Notes under the pieces: generated by a model
What the model saw: the letters and a program-made list of their open reading frames with translations, nothing else
Database searches by the model: none
Told to the model about the DNA's origin: nothing
In this document: piece after piece, positions 1-11,799 of the stretch
Layout: each line of letters opens with the position of its first letter
Numbering within the stretch: position 1 is the first letter of the stretch
Made by a program: the position numbers and the translations under genes
Assembly (NCBI GenBank): GCA_021029095.1
Contig: JAJOHG010000023.1
Location: forward strand, 372,001 to 436,000
Length of the DNA: 64,000 nt
Direction: 5' to 3'
Source: Phellopilus nigrolimitatus
Taxonomy: Eukaryota; Basidiomycota; Agaricomycetes; Hymenochaetales; Hymenochaetaceae

Positions 1-1267
1 ATTGCATACGGGCTCTGTGTGTACAACTTTGTACGCTCCATCACGCTTGACGCCGGGACATGTCCTAAACCCGCCAATGACGGAGAGCTGAGAGCCGTAA
101 GCATTGCATCCCCAGATTTATTCTCCGTTGTTAAATCTTTTTTCAGATCGTAGAAGACCTTGCAGTCAGAGGGACGATTAAACGGACAGACATTCTGCAT
201 ACAATGCATGGTATAGTTTGTTTATTTAAACCTATTTTGACTCGTTCTCACTGCGCAAACTATAGGCACGAAAGCCTCTTCGCTCAAAACACTGTCGTGT
301 CTGCGACAAGTGCGTGGCACGCCATGATCAGTAAGTTCGACTTTATTTCGATTTGATACCATGTCTGAACCCGTCTCTCAGTCATTGCCCATGGATCTGG
401 AATTGTGGTAAGCCGCTGTCCTCCACATAATTTCGACATTGAAGCTGATGATCCATTAAGTTGGTGTAAACAACCATCGTCAATTTATATTGTTTGTCAG
501 CACGCTTGTCGTCGGCATAATTTTATTCGACTATCTTGCTTTCGCATGTGAATTTATTGGCTGCATGTTAATCTCAATCTATGAACTCATATCTCTTAAC
601 AGACTTTTCGACTATTGACTCGCTTCTCGAGCCTTCCTCAAGTTGTCTTCTTCCCGACCAACTTTGTGCAATTACTGCCTATGACCCATTCTTATTCTCT
701 GTAACATGCTGGGCGACCCTCCAACTCCTCTGGACTATCGTTCTCCTTTTCGGCCAACTCTATCAGATTACCCGCCAAATGACGACTTTCGAGGTCTCGA
801 ATCTTGGTCGGTTTGGCTTTATGGGCGGACGTGGTGGGACGAGCTTGGCCTCGCAGATGGGCCATCTGCACCAGCACGGAACCCGCGGTGCGGGTGAGGA
901 CGCGCAGCCGCACCAGCACCAGCATGCCGGCTGCGTTGGGATGCTCGTGCAGCTTACAGGGCTCGACGCGTTTACAAAGGGCCGTGCGGCGGACGGGCTT
1001 GCGCGTGCGCGCAAGGCGGCGAATCCGTTCGATCTTGGCGTCGTGGGCAATTGCACGGATTTCTGGACGAAGGGCCGCGAGCTGGGCGTCGAGTACGAGC
1101 ACCTGTACGACGTGCCGATGGAGGGCTTCCGCGATGCGAAACGCCGCAGGGAAAAGGACGAGGAGGACGGCGGGCACGGGCGCAAATCCAAGAGGCACTT
1201 TATGGGCTTCAGCCTGGGTATCGGGAGAGGGAATCGGGCTGGTTACGAGCCGGTGAGCCAGGTGTAG
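1..1267 (+). CDS. akr1: Palmitoyltransferase AKR1 (ankyrin/DHHC type), 3' part
   Basis: C-terminal part of a DHHC S-acyltransferase of the Akr1 class, which palmitoylates proteins at Golgi or endocytic membranes; the ankyrin repeats would lie left of the window. Exons I read: 1-96, 147-210, 266-330, 382-407, 461-547, 603-1267. They give the cysteine-rich block (CIQCM, then HCRVCDKCVARHDHHCPW split over two introns, then NCVGVNNH), membrane segments, the TTxE-like motif (QMTTFE) and the conserved tail with FTKGRA, NPFDLG, NCTDFWTKGRELGVEYEHLY. Odd point: exon 147-210 is open only with one base too many (IVEDLA, then a shift into EGRLNGQTFC). Using a downstream acceptor at 165 restores the frame but drops IVEDLA, which is normally conserved. 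Identity is secure; the frame break may be a sequence error. Confidence 0.9.
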
Positions 1268-2959
1268 CTGATGTACTGTTAATTTCGTCTCGTTTTTCTT
1301 TTCTCTCCGACTTTCTCCTACCAAGATCACCAATAATTTGCACGCCGTGCTATGATGCTCCGTATCGTTTGCAGATATGAAACGCGAAGTTATAGATGAA
1401 GATTCTGGGTCCTGCGATCAGTCGATCGAGCAAGACCAACATGCGGACCTCGCGTCTTGATTTTCTACGGAAACTGTTTCGGATGAAGCAAAAATCCGAG
1501 AAGTGGGAATAGAAAGACGGAAGATGTGTATATATGATAGCTTTCGACACACAAGCCCCGAAGGGCTTTAGATTCCTTCGAGAAAGTCAGCCAGACATTA
1601 CTCACAAAATCAAATCCGGGAATGCCTTAGCCGGTTCATTAGCCCTGCGGAAGTTCGAACAAGGTGATCGCACACGCATGAACTGCGCGGGGGGTGGCAG
1701 ATTTCCGAAGCCGGTCGAAACATACGCATTTTTAGACACTTCAGTTCGTTCGTGCTTTCGGCTCTGTCTGGGGGGAAAGGACTGACTTCCGATCCAAGAT
1801 GGTGCTGGCGGCAGCCGATTGGATTCGGCTGTGGGTCCACCGCATGCTTCTTTATGTAGTCGAAGGACAAGGAAGTTAATCTGGGATCGACAGTGCGTCT
1901 ATTTATAAAGAAAGGAGGAGAAAGGCTATGCTATTGCTGCTGATATACATTCTTGGCCGTCGAAGTAACAAGATTGTAGACCCGAGCAACACTTTTGACT
2001 GCCACTAGACTGTGAGTCAAACGCGTAAAGGACGATACATGTATAAGCGATGTAAACAAATGCCGTGACTTCACCATGTTCAAGCTCGCCTCCTTCCCCC
2101 AGTACTTGAAGACCTTAATTTACGCTTCCAGACTGTACGTACTTTTTTTATATTGAAATGAGTCTGCGATATTACTCAGACCTCTCGAATTCCTCATTGA
2201 TTGTTTGCGCGACGTCGCAGAGTGGAAACTTAGCATGGTTCAACACTTCCATGTAGTATCAGTTATTCATCGATATGCTTATCTTCGATTTTTAAATCCT
2301 CCAGCCAGTTTTTTGCGCCAGTTTTCTTCCTTCCTTTCCTTCCTCTTGTGGCTACTACGTATACACTAGGTATTCAATCAGATTACCGCGGAAACCGTGG
2401 AAAATGTGCAATTCAGTGAGCCGTCCTTTATTTAATTATCCCTGAGGACTTCTCTGTAGGTTTTCGAGATCTAGAGCTCTTGACGGCGAACACCTGAGTA
2501 ATGGTCAATTGGTGCTTGCTCAGTCATCATGACATAAAAGCTTATATCAAATCATGCTTGACTAAATAGGAACATATTTCGCGCAGATCCCATGCTCGTT
2601 TGCGGCTTCTGCTTTGCTCTCTCACTTTTCCCTTCCCAACATCGGAATGCAGCAAATAGCACGGCGATGCGCGATTTTTTTCTATGCTTACTACCAAAAG
2701 TATGTGCTTAGTGCTAAATGCACGAGGGGGAGTAGTGACAAGAAGAGATGAGAAGTGGGCGTGTGAGCCACCTCCCGATGACGCGTAATTTTTCACTCGG
2801 CCAAGTCTTCACTGACATGCCGGAGCGGATACGTCACCGGGTGCCGACGTTAGAAATTCACTGGCGTCTGCTATACAAATACAGAGTGCCACCCTCGTCG
2901 TTTCTCATTCTCCTTCCCTTATCTTCACCTCATACTAAACACTCCAAACACTTTCTGCA
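1268..2959. other. Intergenic, akr1 to first AKR
   Basis: No gene recognised. The ORFs here are short and have no known motif. At 2813-2870 there is a stretch (CCGGAG, GCGTCACC-like, GGTGCCGACG) related to the upstream module of the other AKR copies. The segment with the second GGTGCCGA motif and the TATA palindrome seen before copies 2-5 is missing here. A TATACAAATA at about 2872 may serve as TATA box for AKR copy 1. Confidence 0.5.
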
Positions 2960-4286
2960 ATGTCACTTTGGACTACTCCCCCTCCTCCGGCGAACCCGCT
3001 TGGTCGCTACCGTGTCCTCTCCCCGCTCGCCGGCGTGCGTGTCTCGCCGCTACAGCTTGGTGCCATGAGCATTGGCGACAAGTGGGCCGAATACGGCTTG
3101 GGCTCGATGGACAAGGAATCGTCTTTCAAACTCCTTGACGCGTTCTATAACGCTGGCGGGAATTTTATTGATACGGCCAATGGCTAGTGAGTAACTGATA
3201 TCTGTGTGTCTAGGTGATATATCTGACTTTTTATTTTCTCTTTTCATAGCCAGGATGAGACGTCCGAGGCCTTCATCGGCGAGTGGGCCGAGAAGAGGGG
3301 CATTCGCGATCAACTCGTAATCGCGACGAAGGTTTGTAATATTGATTTGACTTCTCATGATTTGACTGACAAATCCCGTCGATTAGTACACGACAGACTT
3401 CAAACGCCACAAAACCGATATTATCAAGGCTAACTATACCGGCAACAACGCCAAGTCGCTCAAAATCAGCGTCGATGCGAGTCTCAAGAAGCTGCGTACG
3501 GATTACATCGACATCCTCTACGTGCACTGGTGGGACTACAACACTTCCGTCGAGGAGGTCATGGATGCGCTGCACAACCTCGTCGTCGCTGGCAAAGTAC
3601 TTTACCTTGGCGTTTCCGACACACCCGCCTGGATCGTATCGCATGCGAACAATTATGCGAAGCTCATGGGCAAGTCGCCGTTCGTGATCTATCAGGGCGC
3701 GTGGAATGTTATGGCACGCGACTTCGAGCGCGATATCATCCCGATGGCGCGTGCACACGGGCTCGCGCTTGCGCCGTGGAATGTGCTCGCCGGTGGCCGC
3801 CTGCGTACGGACGCGGAGGAGGCGGAACGCGAAGCGTCTGGCGAGAAGGGACGTACGATTCTGCAGCCTGACTGGAAGCGCAATGAGAACGAGAGGAAGA
3901 TGAGCGCGGCACTTGAGAAGGTCGCGAAAGAGGTTGGCACCGAACACATCACGGCTGTGGCGATCGCATACGTGATGCAGAAGACGCCGTACGTCTTCCC
4001 GATCATTGGCGGACGCAAGATCGAGCACCTTCTGGCCAATATCGAAGCGCTTAAGATCTCGCTCTCGCACGAGCAGATTAAGTACCTCGAAAGCATCCTG
4101 CCGTTCGACCCGGGCTTCCCGAACACGTTTGTCGTGAGTGTTTTGTTTAGTTTGTCTTTTTTCGAGAACAGAAGCTGACTTTTTCCTCAGGGAGATGGCA
4201 CATCTACGGGCCCCTTCTTGGCGATTGCTGCTCATGAAGACAGGTGGCCCCTGAGGGAGGCGATCAAACCTGAGATCAAGCAGTGA
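2960..4286 (+). CDS. Aldo/keto reductase, copy 1
   Basis: NADPH-dependent aldo/keto reductase of the norsolorinic-acid reductase / aryl-alcohol dehydrogenase class, cytosolic; such enzymes reduce aromatic or polyketide aldehydes and ketones. Exons 2960-3186, 3250-3331, 3387-4133, 4191-4286 give 383 residues, the usual length. Catalytic tetrad visible: Asp71 and Tyr76 (FIDTANGY), Lys103 (VIATK), His150 (YVHWWDY). Downstream are the PIIGGRK cofactor region and the [11 protein letters not shown] end. Exon 3 begins with the [11 protein letters not shown] head shared with copies 3 and 5, while the tail (PEIKQ) matches copy 2. Its proximal promoter differs from the other four copies. The real substrate is unknown. 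Confidence 0.92.
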
Positions 4287-5126
4287 TGCGTTTAATACGT
4301 CTCGCGACTTTCATGTGTTCAAAAAATAAGACTGTAGAGCTGTAACATTGCATGATCAATACTAGTACTTTGTAATGTGATAGTCGACTAGATGTAGCCG
4401 AGTAGAATTTATGTATGGAGCTTCGACTCTTTCGACTCGCTCGATGGCCAATAAAGTTGTCTTATTGTCACTGAATATTCTACTTATTTGACATGTAAGA
4501 AATGGTCCAACCTTTGTCGCCATAGAGTTGCTCGCTCCCAAGGGTTTTCCTTTTGAATTCAAAAAAGGATCGACAGGGCGGGAGTGAAGATCGGCGTTTA
4601 GATCTTTATACTTTATCGGGAAGAAAGTCTAATCAAGTTTCTCAACAACTCATAGTCGAGAAAGCACCTAAGTATAATGGCAGTGTGCACTCTTGCGTCC
4701 GAAAGCTCCTTATCAGAACTTAAAGAAAAGCTAGCCTTTAAAAAGTATATCCAGAGCTCCCCGACTGCATGACGAATGAATCTAAATAAGGCATGGCTTA
4801 TTTACGAACAACCATATACATATATAAGACTCGAGCAGACTAACATCTCGACATGAACTGGAAGCAATTACAACAGTTTCCTATAGCCGTACGAAGGAGC
4901 CTACGCCTTCCGGTCATCATTCGGTCTGTTTTGTATCATAGTACATACAGGATCTTTAGGGTGGAAGTCAGAAACGGTATGATGGGTGCCTCGTTTATTT
5001 TCTGGGATGTGCGCATACGCATATTCCTTCCTGTAGTACATATATCATTTCGACCAGTTCAGTATCGTGTATCAAAATTCCATCCACGCCTAGTCCTTGC
5101 AGGGATCCGGTTGCACAATCCGAAAT
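4287..5126. other. Duplicated spacer, AKR1 to FMO
   Basis: No gene seen. About 80-90% alike by eye to 8661-9478, the spacer after AKR copy 2, including shared GATCGACAGGGCGGGAGTGA and GAAAGTCTAATCAAG stretches. It belongs to the duplicated block. It carries the convergent 3' ends of an AKR gene and an FMO gene. Confidence 0.6.
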
Positions 5127-5752
5127 CTAACGTTCATTCAGGGCCGACTTCGTAAATGAACGACCTTGATCCACATCCGACACACGCCTCTTCGCAAGCC
5201 TCTCATCATGCAAATGCTCAATCTCCCTCAGGTCGATGACTTTGAACGGCCACGTGAGCCAGTTTCCGCCGCCCCTCATGATGGGCAAGCCCATGTCCTC
5301 CAGCAGGTCGTCGACAAGCTGCGGATAGCTAAAACAGACGAGCGCGGCGCATAAATCAGGACTAGATCAGAGGCAGGAGGAAAGTGTTCTTACTTCCAAA
5401 ATGCTATCCCTGAGCTATAGCTCTCGTTAACCCAGGAGATCGCGTCGCCGGCCAACCTCCCACCAGTTACTTTCGCAATTTAATTGCGGAGGAGGCATGG
5501 GAAGACAAGAGAACCTAAATTCTCCGTGGACACTAAAATATTTGACCAGTGCGCTGGTCAGTGTACCACATATTCTGAAACGAAAACTACGCACTTATTG
5601 AGACTAAGGCCAGGATACACACGTTCTTCCGCCCATATTCCTCCAGGAGAGCGATCCCTCGTGAGGACATGGACCTCGAAACCGTCATCGAGAAGTGTCT
5701 TCGCGGTGATCAGGCCAGCTGAACCAGCGCCAACGATACAGACAGAAGCCAT
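5127..5752 (-). pseudogene. FMO copy 1, internally deleted
   Basis: Broken copy of the FAD monooxygenase at 9479-11661. It keeps the start (MASVCIVGAGSAG, GxGxxG FAD motif) and the first part of exon 2, then jumps at about 5440 (AACCCAGGAGA/TCGCGTCG) into the end of exon 8 and all of exon 9, ending at the equivalent stop. About 1.57 kb present in copy 2 (9792-11358) is missing, including the FMO signature and the NADPH motif. It cannot make a working enzyme. The two ends are otherwise well kept, so the deletion looks recent compared with the duplication. Confidence 0.85.
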
Positions 5753-5895
5753 AGATCCACACTGAGAGATGAAGCCAAGGACGATGAGCCAAAAAATCAT
5801 ATATCGCTTGACTCGGACCACCTTGGGTAAGCGTCCGACCGGCTTGGTGAGAACGTTATGACTTGGCACGCGGCGCAGTGTAGCGTGTTAAAGTC

Positions 5896-6213
5896 ATGGC
5901 TTCGCTCGCCGCCGCAGCCAACTTCAAGACCTCATCGTTCAAACCGCCTCCGCCGGCTCTTGGCGGTGTTCAATTTCAGTAGCATTTCCGCTTGCCCTTG
6001 ACATTTTGCTCCTTCGGCATCTTATGTAAGTATGAGTTTGCTTGGGACTCTACTGATTATACTTACTTAGCCTGAGCATCCTTTTCTGCTGATTTTGTCT
6101 GTCTTCTCAATACTATGATCTTGATTGTGTTCATCTTCAGCTTTAGAACACTGGTCACGCGACTTTTTCGTTATTGGCCGAGCTATGAAGTTTACGTACT
6201 GCGTAAACTTTGA
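5896..6213 (+). pseudogene. Small membrane-type ORF, broken copy A
   Basis: Starts with MASLAAAANFKTSSFK and reads to an in-frame stop after GGVQFQ. The partner at 11800 has one more T in a T-run and reads on into a hydrophobic segment. The far end keeps a conserved tail (RYWPSYEVYVLRKL, stop at 6213). It diverges from FMO copy 1 with about 140 bases between start codons. Product not recognised. Confidence 0.4.
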
Positions 6214-6383
6214 CAATGCCATGACTCTGGCACTGCGTTCACGGTTCAAGGTCGTCTCCTTCCTCGAATTCTTGGATGCCGTGGAGACAATGAACTATGG
6301 TTCGCAACTCGAGACTCCGTGATTGTTCACGGCATGGACGCGCAGCGTTCATGAGCACTCGCGGCACGGCAATTTACAATGTA

Positions 6384-6512
6384 CAGGTGGGTGTAGAAAT
6401 TGACGAACTGCGTAAGCGATTGGTGCTGCCAAAAAAGGAAGATAAAAGACTTTTCTTCTTTATTTGGCAGCGATGATCGCTTACGTGGTTCGTCAATTTC
6501 TACACCCACCTG
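6384..6512. mobile_element. 129-bp TA-flanked inverted-repeat element (MITE), copy A
   Basis: Terminal inverted repeats of about 37 bases begin CAGGTGGGTGTAGAAATTG and end with the complement. TA lies on each side (6382-6383, 6513-6514), the target duplication expected for Tc1/mariner-type elements. No coding capacity. The same insertion is present at 12334-12462, so it predates that duplication. The equivalent site near 48450 lacks it. Confidence 0.8.
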
Positions 6513-6846
6513 TAGTATGGTCTAACCCGATTCATGTAACCCCGTATGCCTTTCCCAATACCTCGGCACTTTCAAATTGTTCCAGCGATTTATGACGAGG
6601 ATGGTGGTGTGCTTGAACACAGTTTCTTAGGCCTAAAGCTCTTGCCGATGCTCGCAAATGGTGCGGCTCCGTTTCTTTGTGTAATACTCGCCGGCGCTAT
6701 TTTAATCCATCTTGCTCAGTCATCGTCGGGCTTAACTGAATGGGCCGCGTCTCGTCTCATTTGACTCAAGGATAAAAAATATCAAATGCCGGAGAGATGC
6801 GTCACCAGGTGCCGACGGTAGAAGCTTACTGACCATGGGTGTGCCG

Positions 6847-6862
6847 GGAGGACGCGTCCTCC
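6847..6862. promoter_or_regulatory. Palindrome in AKR copy 2 upstream module
   Basis: Perfect 16-base palindrome GGAGGACGCGTCCTCC, flanked on both sides by GGTGCCGA-type direct repeats (GGTGCCGACGGTAG at about 6809; GGTGCCGAAGGTAG at about 6864). Related sequence lies upstream of copies 3, 4 and 5. A dimeric activator site is an inference only. Confidence 0.4.
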
Positions 6863-6922
6863 AGGTGCCGAAGGTAGCGTCTTGGCACTTCTACTTATTC
6901 ATCAGCAGCATTTGCCGGTATA

Positions 6923-7199
6923 CAGGTGGGTCAGAAAAGTCTTCGGCCCCCCTAAAAAAGGAAGGTGGTTCTCGTCCGCGTCATTCACACACAAAAAGGT
7001 CAAAAAATATTGTGAAACTATGCGAACCTTTGCCCTAGATACATATAAGAAGAAAAAACTAAGTTTTTTTTTTTTTTGGATAATTTGAGCTAGCAAGGTA
7101 TCATAGGTGACACCGCGAAACATCGCCGCGTCTTGCGCTACGCAGGCGTGAACTGCCTTCCTTTTTTAGGGGGTGCCGAAGACTTTTCTGACCCACCTG
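6923..7199. mobile_element. 277-bp TA-flanked inverted-repeat element (MITE)
   Basis: Inverted repeats begin CAGGTGGGTCAGAAAAGTC and end with the complement. TA duplications lie at 6921-6922 and 7200-7201. The matching position upstream of AKR copy 3 (about 12868-12875) reads GCCGGTATAAATATC with a single TA, an uninterrupted empty site. It shares the terminal CAGGTGGGT with the 129-bp element, so one transposase source may have moved both. It contains a run of T but no gene. It lies about 130 bases upstream of the AKR copy 2 start, close to its promoter. Confidence 0.85.
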
Positions 7200-7236
7200 T
7201 AAATATCTTGAATAAAAAAATAAATAAAAAATAAAG

Positions 7237-7253
7237 CTGCTTCATTAAAGCAG
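7237..7253. promoter_or_regulatory. TATA palindrome, AKR copy 2
   Basis: CTGCTTCATTAAAGCAG, ending 76 bases before the ATG. The same element with near-identical spacing precedes copies 3, 4 and 5. Probable core promoter. Confidence 0.5.
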
Positions 7254-7328
7254 ACTGGCAGCCCTCGACATCTTTCATTCTCACTAACCCCTCGTCTACT
7301 TCACAAACCTTTTCAACTACTTACCGCA

Positions 7329-8660
7329 ATGTCTCTCTGGGCCATTCCCCCTCCTCCGGCGAATCCGCTTGGTCGCTACCGTGTCCTCTCCCCGCTCGCC
7401 GGCGTGCGTGTCTCGCCGCTACAACTTGGTGCAGCGAGCATTGGCGACAAGTGGGCCGAACACGGCATGGGCTCGATGGACAAGGAGTCGTCTTTCAAGC
7501 TCCTTGACGCGTTCTATGACGCGGGCGGGAATTTTATCGATACGGCCAATAGCTAGTGAGTAATGGATATCTGCGTGTCTAGGTAATATAATTGACTTTT
7601 TATCTTCCCGCTCTGTAGTCAGGATGAGACGTCCGAGGCCTTCATCGGCGAGTGGGTTGAGAAGAGGGGAATTCGCGACCAGCTTGTAATAGCGACGAAG
7701 GTTTGTAAATATTGAATTGACTCCTAACGATTTGATTGACACTTTCTGTCCCTCAGTATACGACGAACTACAAGCGCGGATCGACCAATATTAAGATCCA
7801 GGCTAACTATACCGGCAACAACGCCAAGTCGCTCAAAATCAGCGTCGATGCGAGCCTCAAGAAGCTGCGCACGGATTACATCGACATCCTCTACGTGCAC
7901 TGGTGGGACTACAACACTTCCGTCGAGGAGGTCATGGATGCGCTGCACAACCTCGTCGTCGCTGGCAAGGTACTCTACCTCGGCATATCCGATACGCCCG
8001 CATGGGTCGTATCGCAAGCGAATTATTATGCGAAGCTCATGGGCAAGTCGCCGTTCGTGATCTATCAGGGCGCGTGGAATGTTATGGCGCGCGACTTCGA
8101 GCGCGATATCATCCCGATGGCGCGTGCACACGGGCTCGCGCTTGCGCCGTGGAATGTGCTTGCCAGTGGACGCCTGCGTACGGACGCGGAGGAGGAGAAA
8201 CGCGAAGCGTCTGGCGAGAAGGGACGTACGATTGTGCAGCCTGACTGGAAGCGCAATGAGAACGAGAGGAAGATGAGCGCGGCACTCGAGAAGGTCGCGA
8301 AGGAGGTTGGGACCGAACACATTACGGCTGTGGCTATCGCGTACGTGATGCAGAAGACACCGTACGTGTTTCCGATCATCGGCGGACGCAAGATTGAACA
8401 CCTCCTGGCCAATATCGAAGCGCTTAAGATCTCGCTCTCGCACGAGCAGATTAAGTACCTCGAAAGCATCCTGCCGTTCGATCCGGGCTTCCCGAACACG
8501 TTTGTCGTGAGTGTTTTGTTGAATTTGTCTTTTTTTCGAGAGCAGAGACTGACTTTTCCCGCAGGGAGATGGCACGTCTACGTTCTTCTTGTTGGCGTCT
8601 GCTGCTCATGAAGACAGATGGCCCCTGAGGGAGGCGATCAAACCTGAGAGCAAGCAGTGA
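7329..8660 (+). CDS. Aldo/keto reductase, copy 2
   Basis: Paralogue of copy 1. Exons 7329-7555, 7619-7700, 7757-8506, 8565-8660; 384 residues, frame fully open. Tetrad: Asp71, Tyr76, Lys103, His151. Exon 3 starts with the other head type ([18 protein letters not shown], one codon longer) shared with copy 4, while the last exon ends ...PESKQ like copy 1. The exon 4 interior differs ([10 protein letters not shown]). Its promoter carries the 277-bp MITE just upstream. It converges on the intact FMO. Confidence 0.93.
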
Positions 8661-9478
8661 TGCGTTTATTATGTCTCGCGACTTTCGTGTGTTCAAAAAA
8701 TAAGATTGTAGAGCTGTAACATTGCATGGGCAATACTAGTACTTTTGTAATGTGATAGATGTAGCAGAGTAAGATTGATGTATGGAGCTCCGACTTTTCC
8801 GACGGTGGCCAATGAAGTTGTCTTATTGTCACTAAATATCCTGCTTATTTGACACGTAAGAAATGGTCCAACCTTGTCGCCATAGAGCCGCTCGCTAACA
8901 AGGGTTTTTGGATATTGTAAGCTTTTGAATTCAAAACAAGATCGACAGGGCGGGAGTGAGGATCGGCGTTTTAGATCTTTTATACTTTATCGGGAAGAAA
9001 GTCTAATCAAGAAGCACCTAAGTATAATGGCAGTGTGCACCCTTGCGTCCGAAAGTTCCTTATCAGAATTTAAGCAAAGCTATCCTTTGAAAAGTATATC
9101 CAGAGCTCCCCGACTGCATGAAGAATGAATCTAAATAAGGCATGGCTTATTTTCGAACAATCATATACGTATATAAGATTCGAGTAGACTAACATCTCGA
9201 CGTGAACTGGCGGTAACCACAACTGTTTCCCATAGCCGTACGAAGGAGCCTACGCGTGACAGCCATCATTCGGTCTGTTATGTATCATAGTACATACAGA
9301 ATCTTTAGGGTGGAAGACAAAAACGGTATGATGGGTGCCCCGTTTATTTTCTGGGATGTGCGCATATGCGTATTCCCTCCTGTAGTACATATTTTTATTT
9401 CAAGCAGTTCAGTATCATGTACCAATTTTTTCCATTCATGCATATAACTTGCAGGTATCCAGTTGCACAATCCGAACT
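8661..9478. other. Duplicated spacer, AKR2 to FMO2
   Basis: Second copy of the 4287-5126 spacer; no gene seen. Holds the two convergent 3' ends. Confidence 0.6.
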
Positions 9479-11661
9479 CTAACGTTCATTCGAGGCCGAC
9501 TTCGTAAATGAACGACCTTGATCCACATCCGACAAAAGCCTCTTTGCAAGCCTCTCATCATGCAAATGCTCAATCTCCCTCAGGTCGATGACTTTGAACG
9601 GCCACGTGAACCAGTTCCTGCCGCCCCTCATGATGGGCAAGCCCATGTCCTCCAGCAGGTCGTCGACAAGCTGTGGATAGCTTAAACAGACGAGCGCGGC
9701 GTATAAATTAGGACTAGATCAAACGCAGGAGGAAAGTGTTCTTACTTCCAAAACGCTATTCCTGAGCTATAGCTCTCATTAACCCAGGAGAGCATACCAG
9801 GATAGCGCCGCCTCAGCCAGGCGGCCGTCATCTGCGTGTGCACGAGGGCGTCGTCGGCAGTCGAAGGAAGGGACAAGAACGGATCACTGAGGAAGTAGGA
9901 TGAGATCCAGTGTGAGGCGACTTCGAACGTGTATCCATTGTTGGTGGTGAACTATTGCGAGTAGATCATTTCCGAGGTTACTAAATGAACTTAGAACCGA
10001 CTTAGGAGAAAGACGTACCACAGAGCCATTCACAGCGAAATCCCGCTTACAGAGGTTTCGCGCCGGAACGAGACCTCTGTAAATAGACGAGGCGGCTGTC
10101 GTGTTCTCAGGGCACACAGTGGGAGGGTTCTTCAAGGAAATGTAGTCATCCCATTTGCGCTCTGCATCGGTGCTTAGACTGGGTAATTGACGACCCAAGC
10201 CGAGTTCGTCACGGGTTGCCTCTACAGTAAACATAGAAGTTGACCTTTTAAAATCAGCAAGTATATTCATGAGCGATCTTACCATCGAACAGAGAATTCC
10301 AGCTCGAGGTAAATCCCGTGCATAGAAAAACTGCATCTGCATCGACAGTCCTGCCGTCTTCGAGTAGTATACCTTTTCCGTTTGCTGCAAACCCTGCCGC
10401 TCGTGAAGGCGAAAGCACATTGATTTTCTTCTCTTTGATCAGGGAGAAAAATCCAGTAGGCGACCCGACGCCTTCGTCATTTGTACGAATCCCCCAGAAA
10501 AGGGAATGCGCGTTTCGGAAGGGCGAGGACGCAGGGATAGAAAATGTGAAGAACTGAAAAATGGAAATTTGATTATAATTAGCCTGATCAGAAATGAAAA
10601 ACGACAAACGTACAGAGCTCCAGGTAAGGAAACTCCAAAAACCTCGCGTTATCATGCTCCCAAACTTCGTAGTGTGAAGGAAGCGCCTAGCTCCAGATGA
10701 TATTAGAAAATTATGCGTGGTACGAATTGATACTCACTCGAGTCTCGTGCGCAGATTAATGTGTGGAGAAAGAACAGCGAGGAATCTACTCTTTCTAATG
10801 AAGTCGGGCAACGGAACAGGTACAGCTACGAACGCGTCCGTCTTGTCGAATACCATCGTAACATTGCGGTCCTGGTTGACCAGGCACGCCGCAATACTGA
10901 ATCAGAGTCAACACCGCGACTAGAATACGTTATACGGAACAACGCACTCTTGCGCTGACTTCCCGCCGCCTATTAAAATGATCACTCCTGAATTCGGCTG
11001 GACGCGCATTAAGAGACTTTCCATATGGGCCTTGAATTGCGATGAGTGGAAAACCAAGCCAGAAAAACCGGCTGCTTCAGCTGACATGGGCGACAGAGAG
11101 GGTGGAGTATAGGCTCGGCTACATCCCTTAAACAGAATTTAAGAAGGCCAGTTGACCATACACGCTTCAAGTCCTTACTCCGGTGCACAGGACGATTTTA
11201 TCGAACGTCAGTTGTTCAATCACTGATCCTTGGATATCCTTGAGATCGACAATCCACTTTCCAGAGTCCGGATGTCTTGAAATGTTCAGAACTTCGATTT
11301 GATAACGCACGTGACCTTCAAGAAAGCGTGCTGAGAATTTTTCCATGTAGAGCCGCATCGCGTCGCCGGCCAACCTCCCGCCAGTTACTTTCGCATTTCG
11401 CGGAGGAGGCATGGGAAGACAAGAGAATCTAAATTCTCCGTGGACACTGAAATATTTGACCAGTGCGCTGGTCAGTGTACCACATATTCTGAAAAACACG
11501 CACTTATTGAGACTAAGGCCAGGATACACACGTTCTTCCGCCCATATTCCTCCAGGAGAGCGATCCCTCGTGAGGACATGGACCTCGAAACCGTCATCGA
11601 GAAGTGTCTTCGCAGTGATCAGGCCAGCTGAACCAGCGCCGACGATACAAACAGAAGCCAT
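9479..11661 (-). CDS. Flavin-containing monooxygenase (FMO type), intact copy 2
   Basis: NADPH- and FAD-dependent monooxygenase that would oxidise a soft nucleophile or a ketone; substrate unknown. Nine exons (11661-11504, 11446-11179, 11126-10948, 10896-10738, 10686-10614, 10553-10283, 10221-10019, 9951-9746, 9680-9479) join without a stop into 572 residues. Motifs in order: FAD GxGxxG at residues 8-13 (GAGSAG), GGIWAEE, LCTGG, FMO signature FSGLVFHSSQF (FxGxxxHxxxF), NADPH site IGGGKSAQ, then LCTGF and a conserved C-terminus (YPQLVDDLLEDMGLP). The start Met directly precedes the dinucleotide fold. It converges with AKR copy 2 and shares a short divergent promoter with the ORF at 11800. It is the only complete one of three copies. 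Confidence 0.92.
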
Positions 11662-11799
11662 AGATCCACACTGAGAGTGAAGCCCAAGGACGATGAGCCA
11701 AAAAAATCTTATATCGCTTGACCACCTTGGGTAAGCGTCCGACCGGCTTGGTGAGAACATTATGACTTGGCACGCGGCGCAGTGTAGCGTGTTAGAGTC

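Noticed and set aside
10221..10283. Stop codon early in FMO exon 7
   Set aside because: It disappears if the acceptor at 10222-10223 is used instead of the AAAAG upstream; the frame then runs on.
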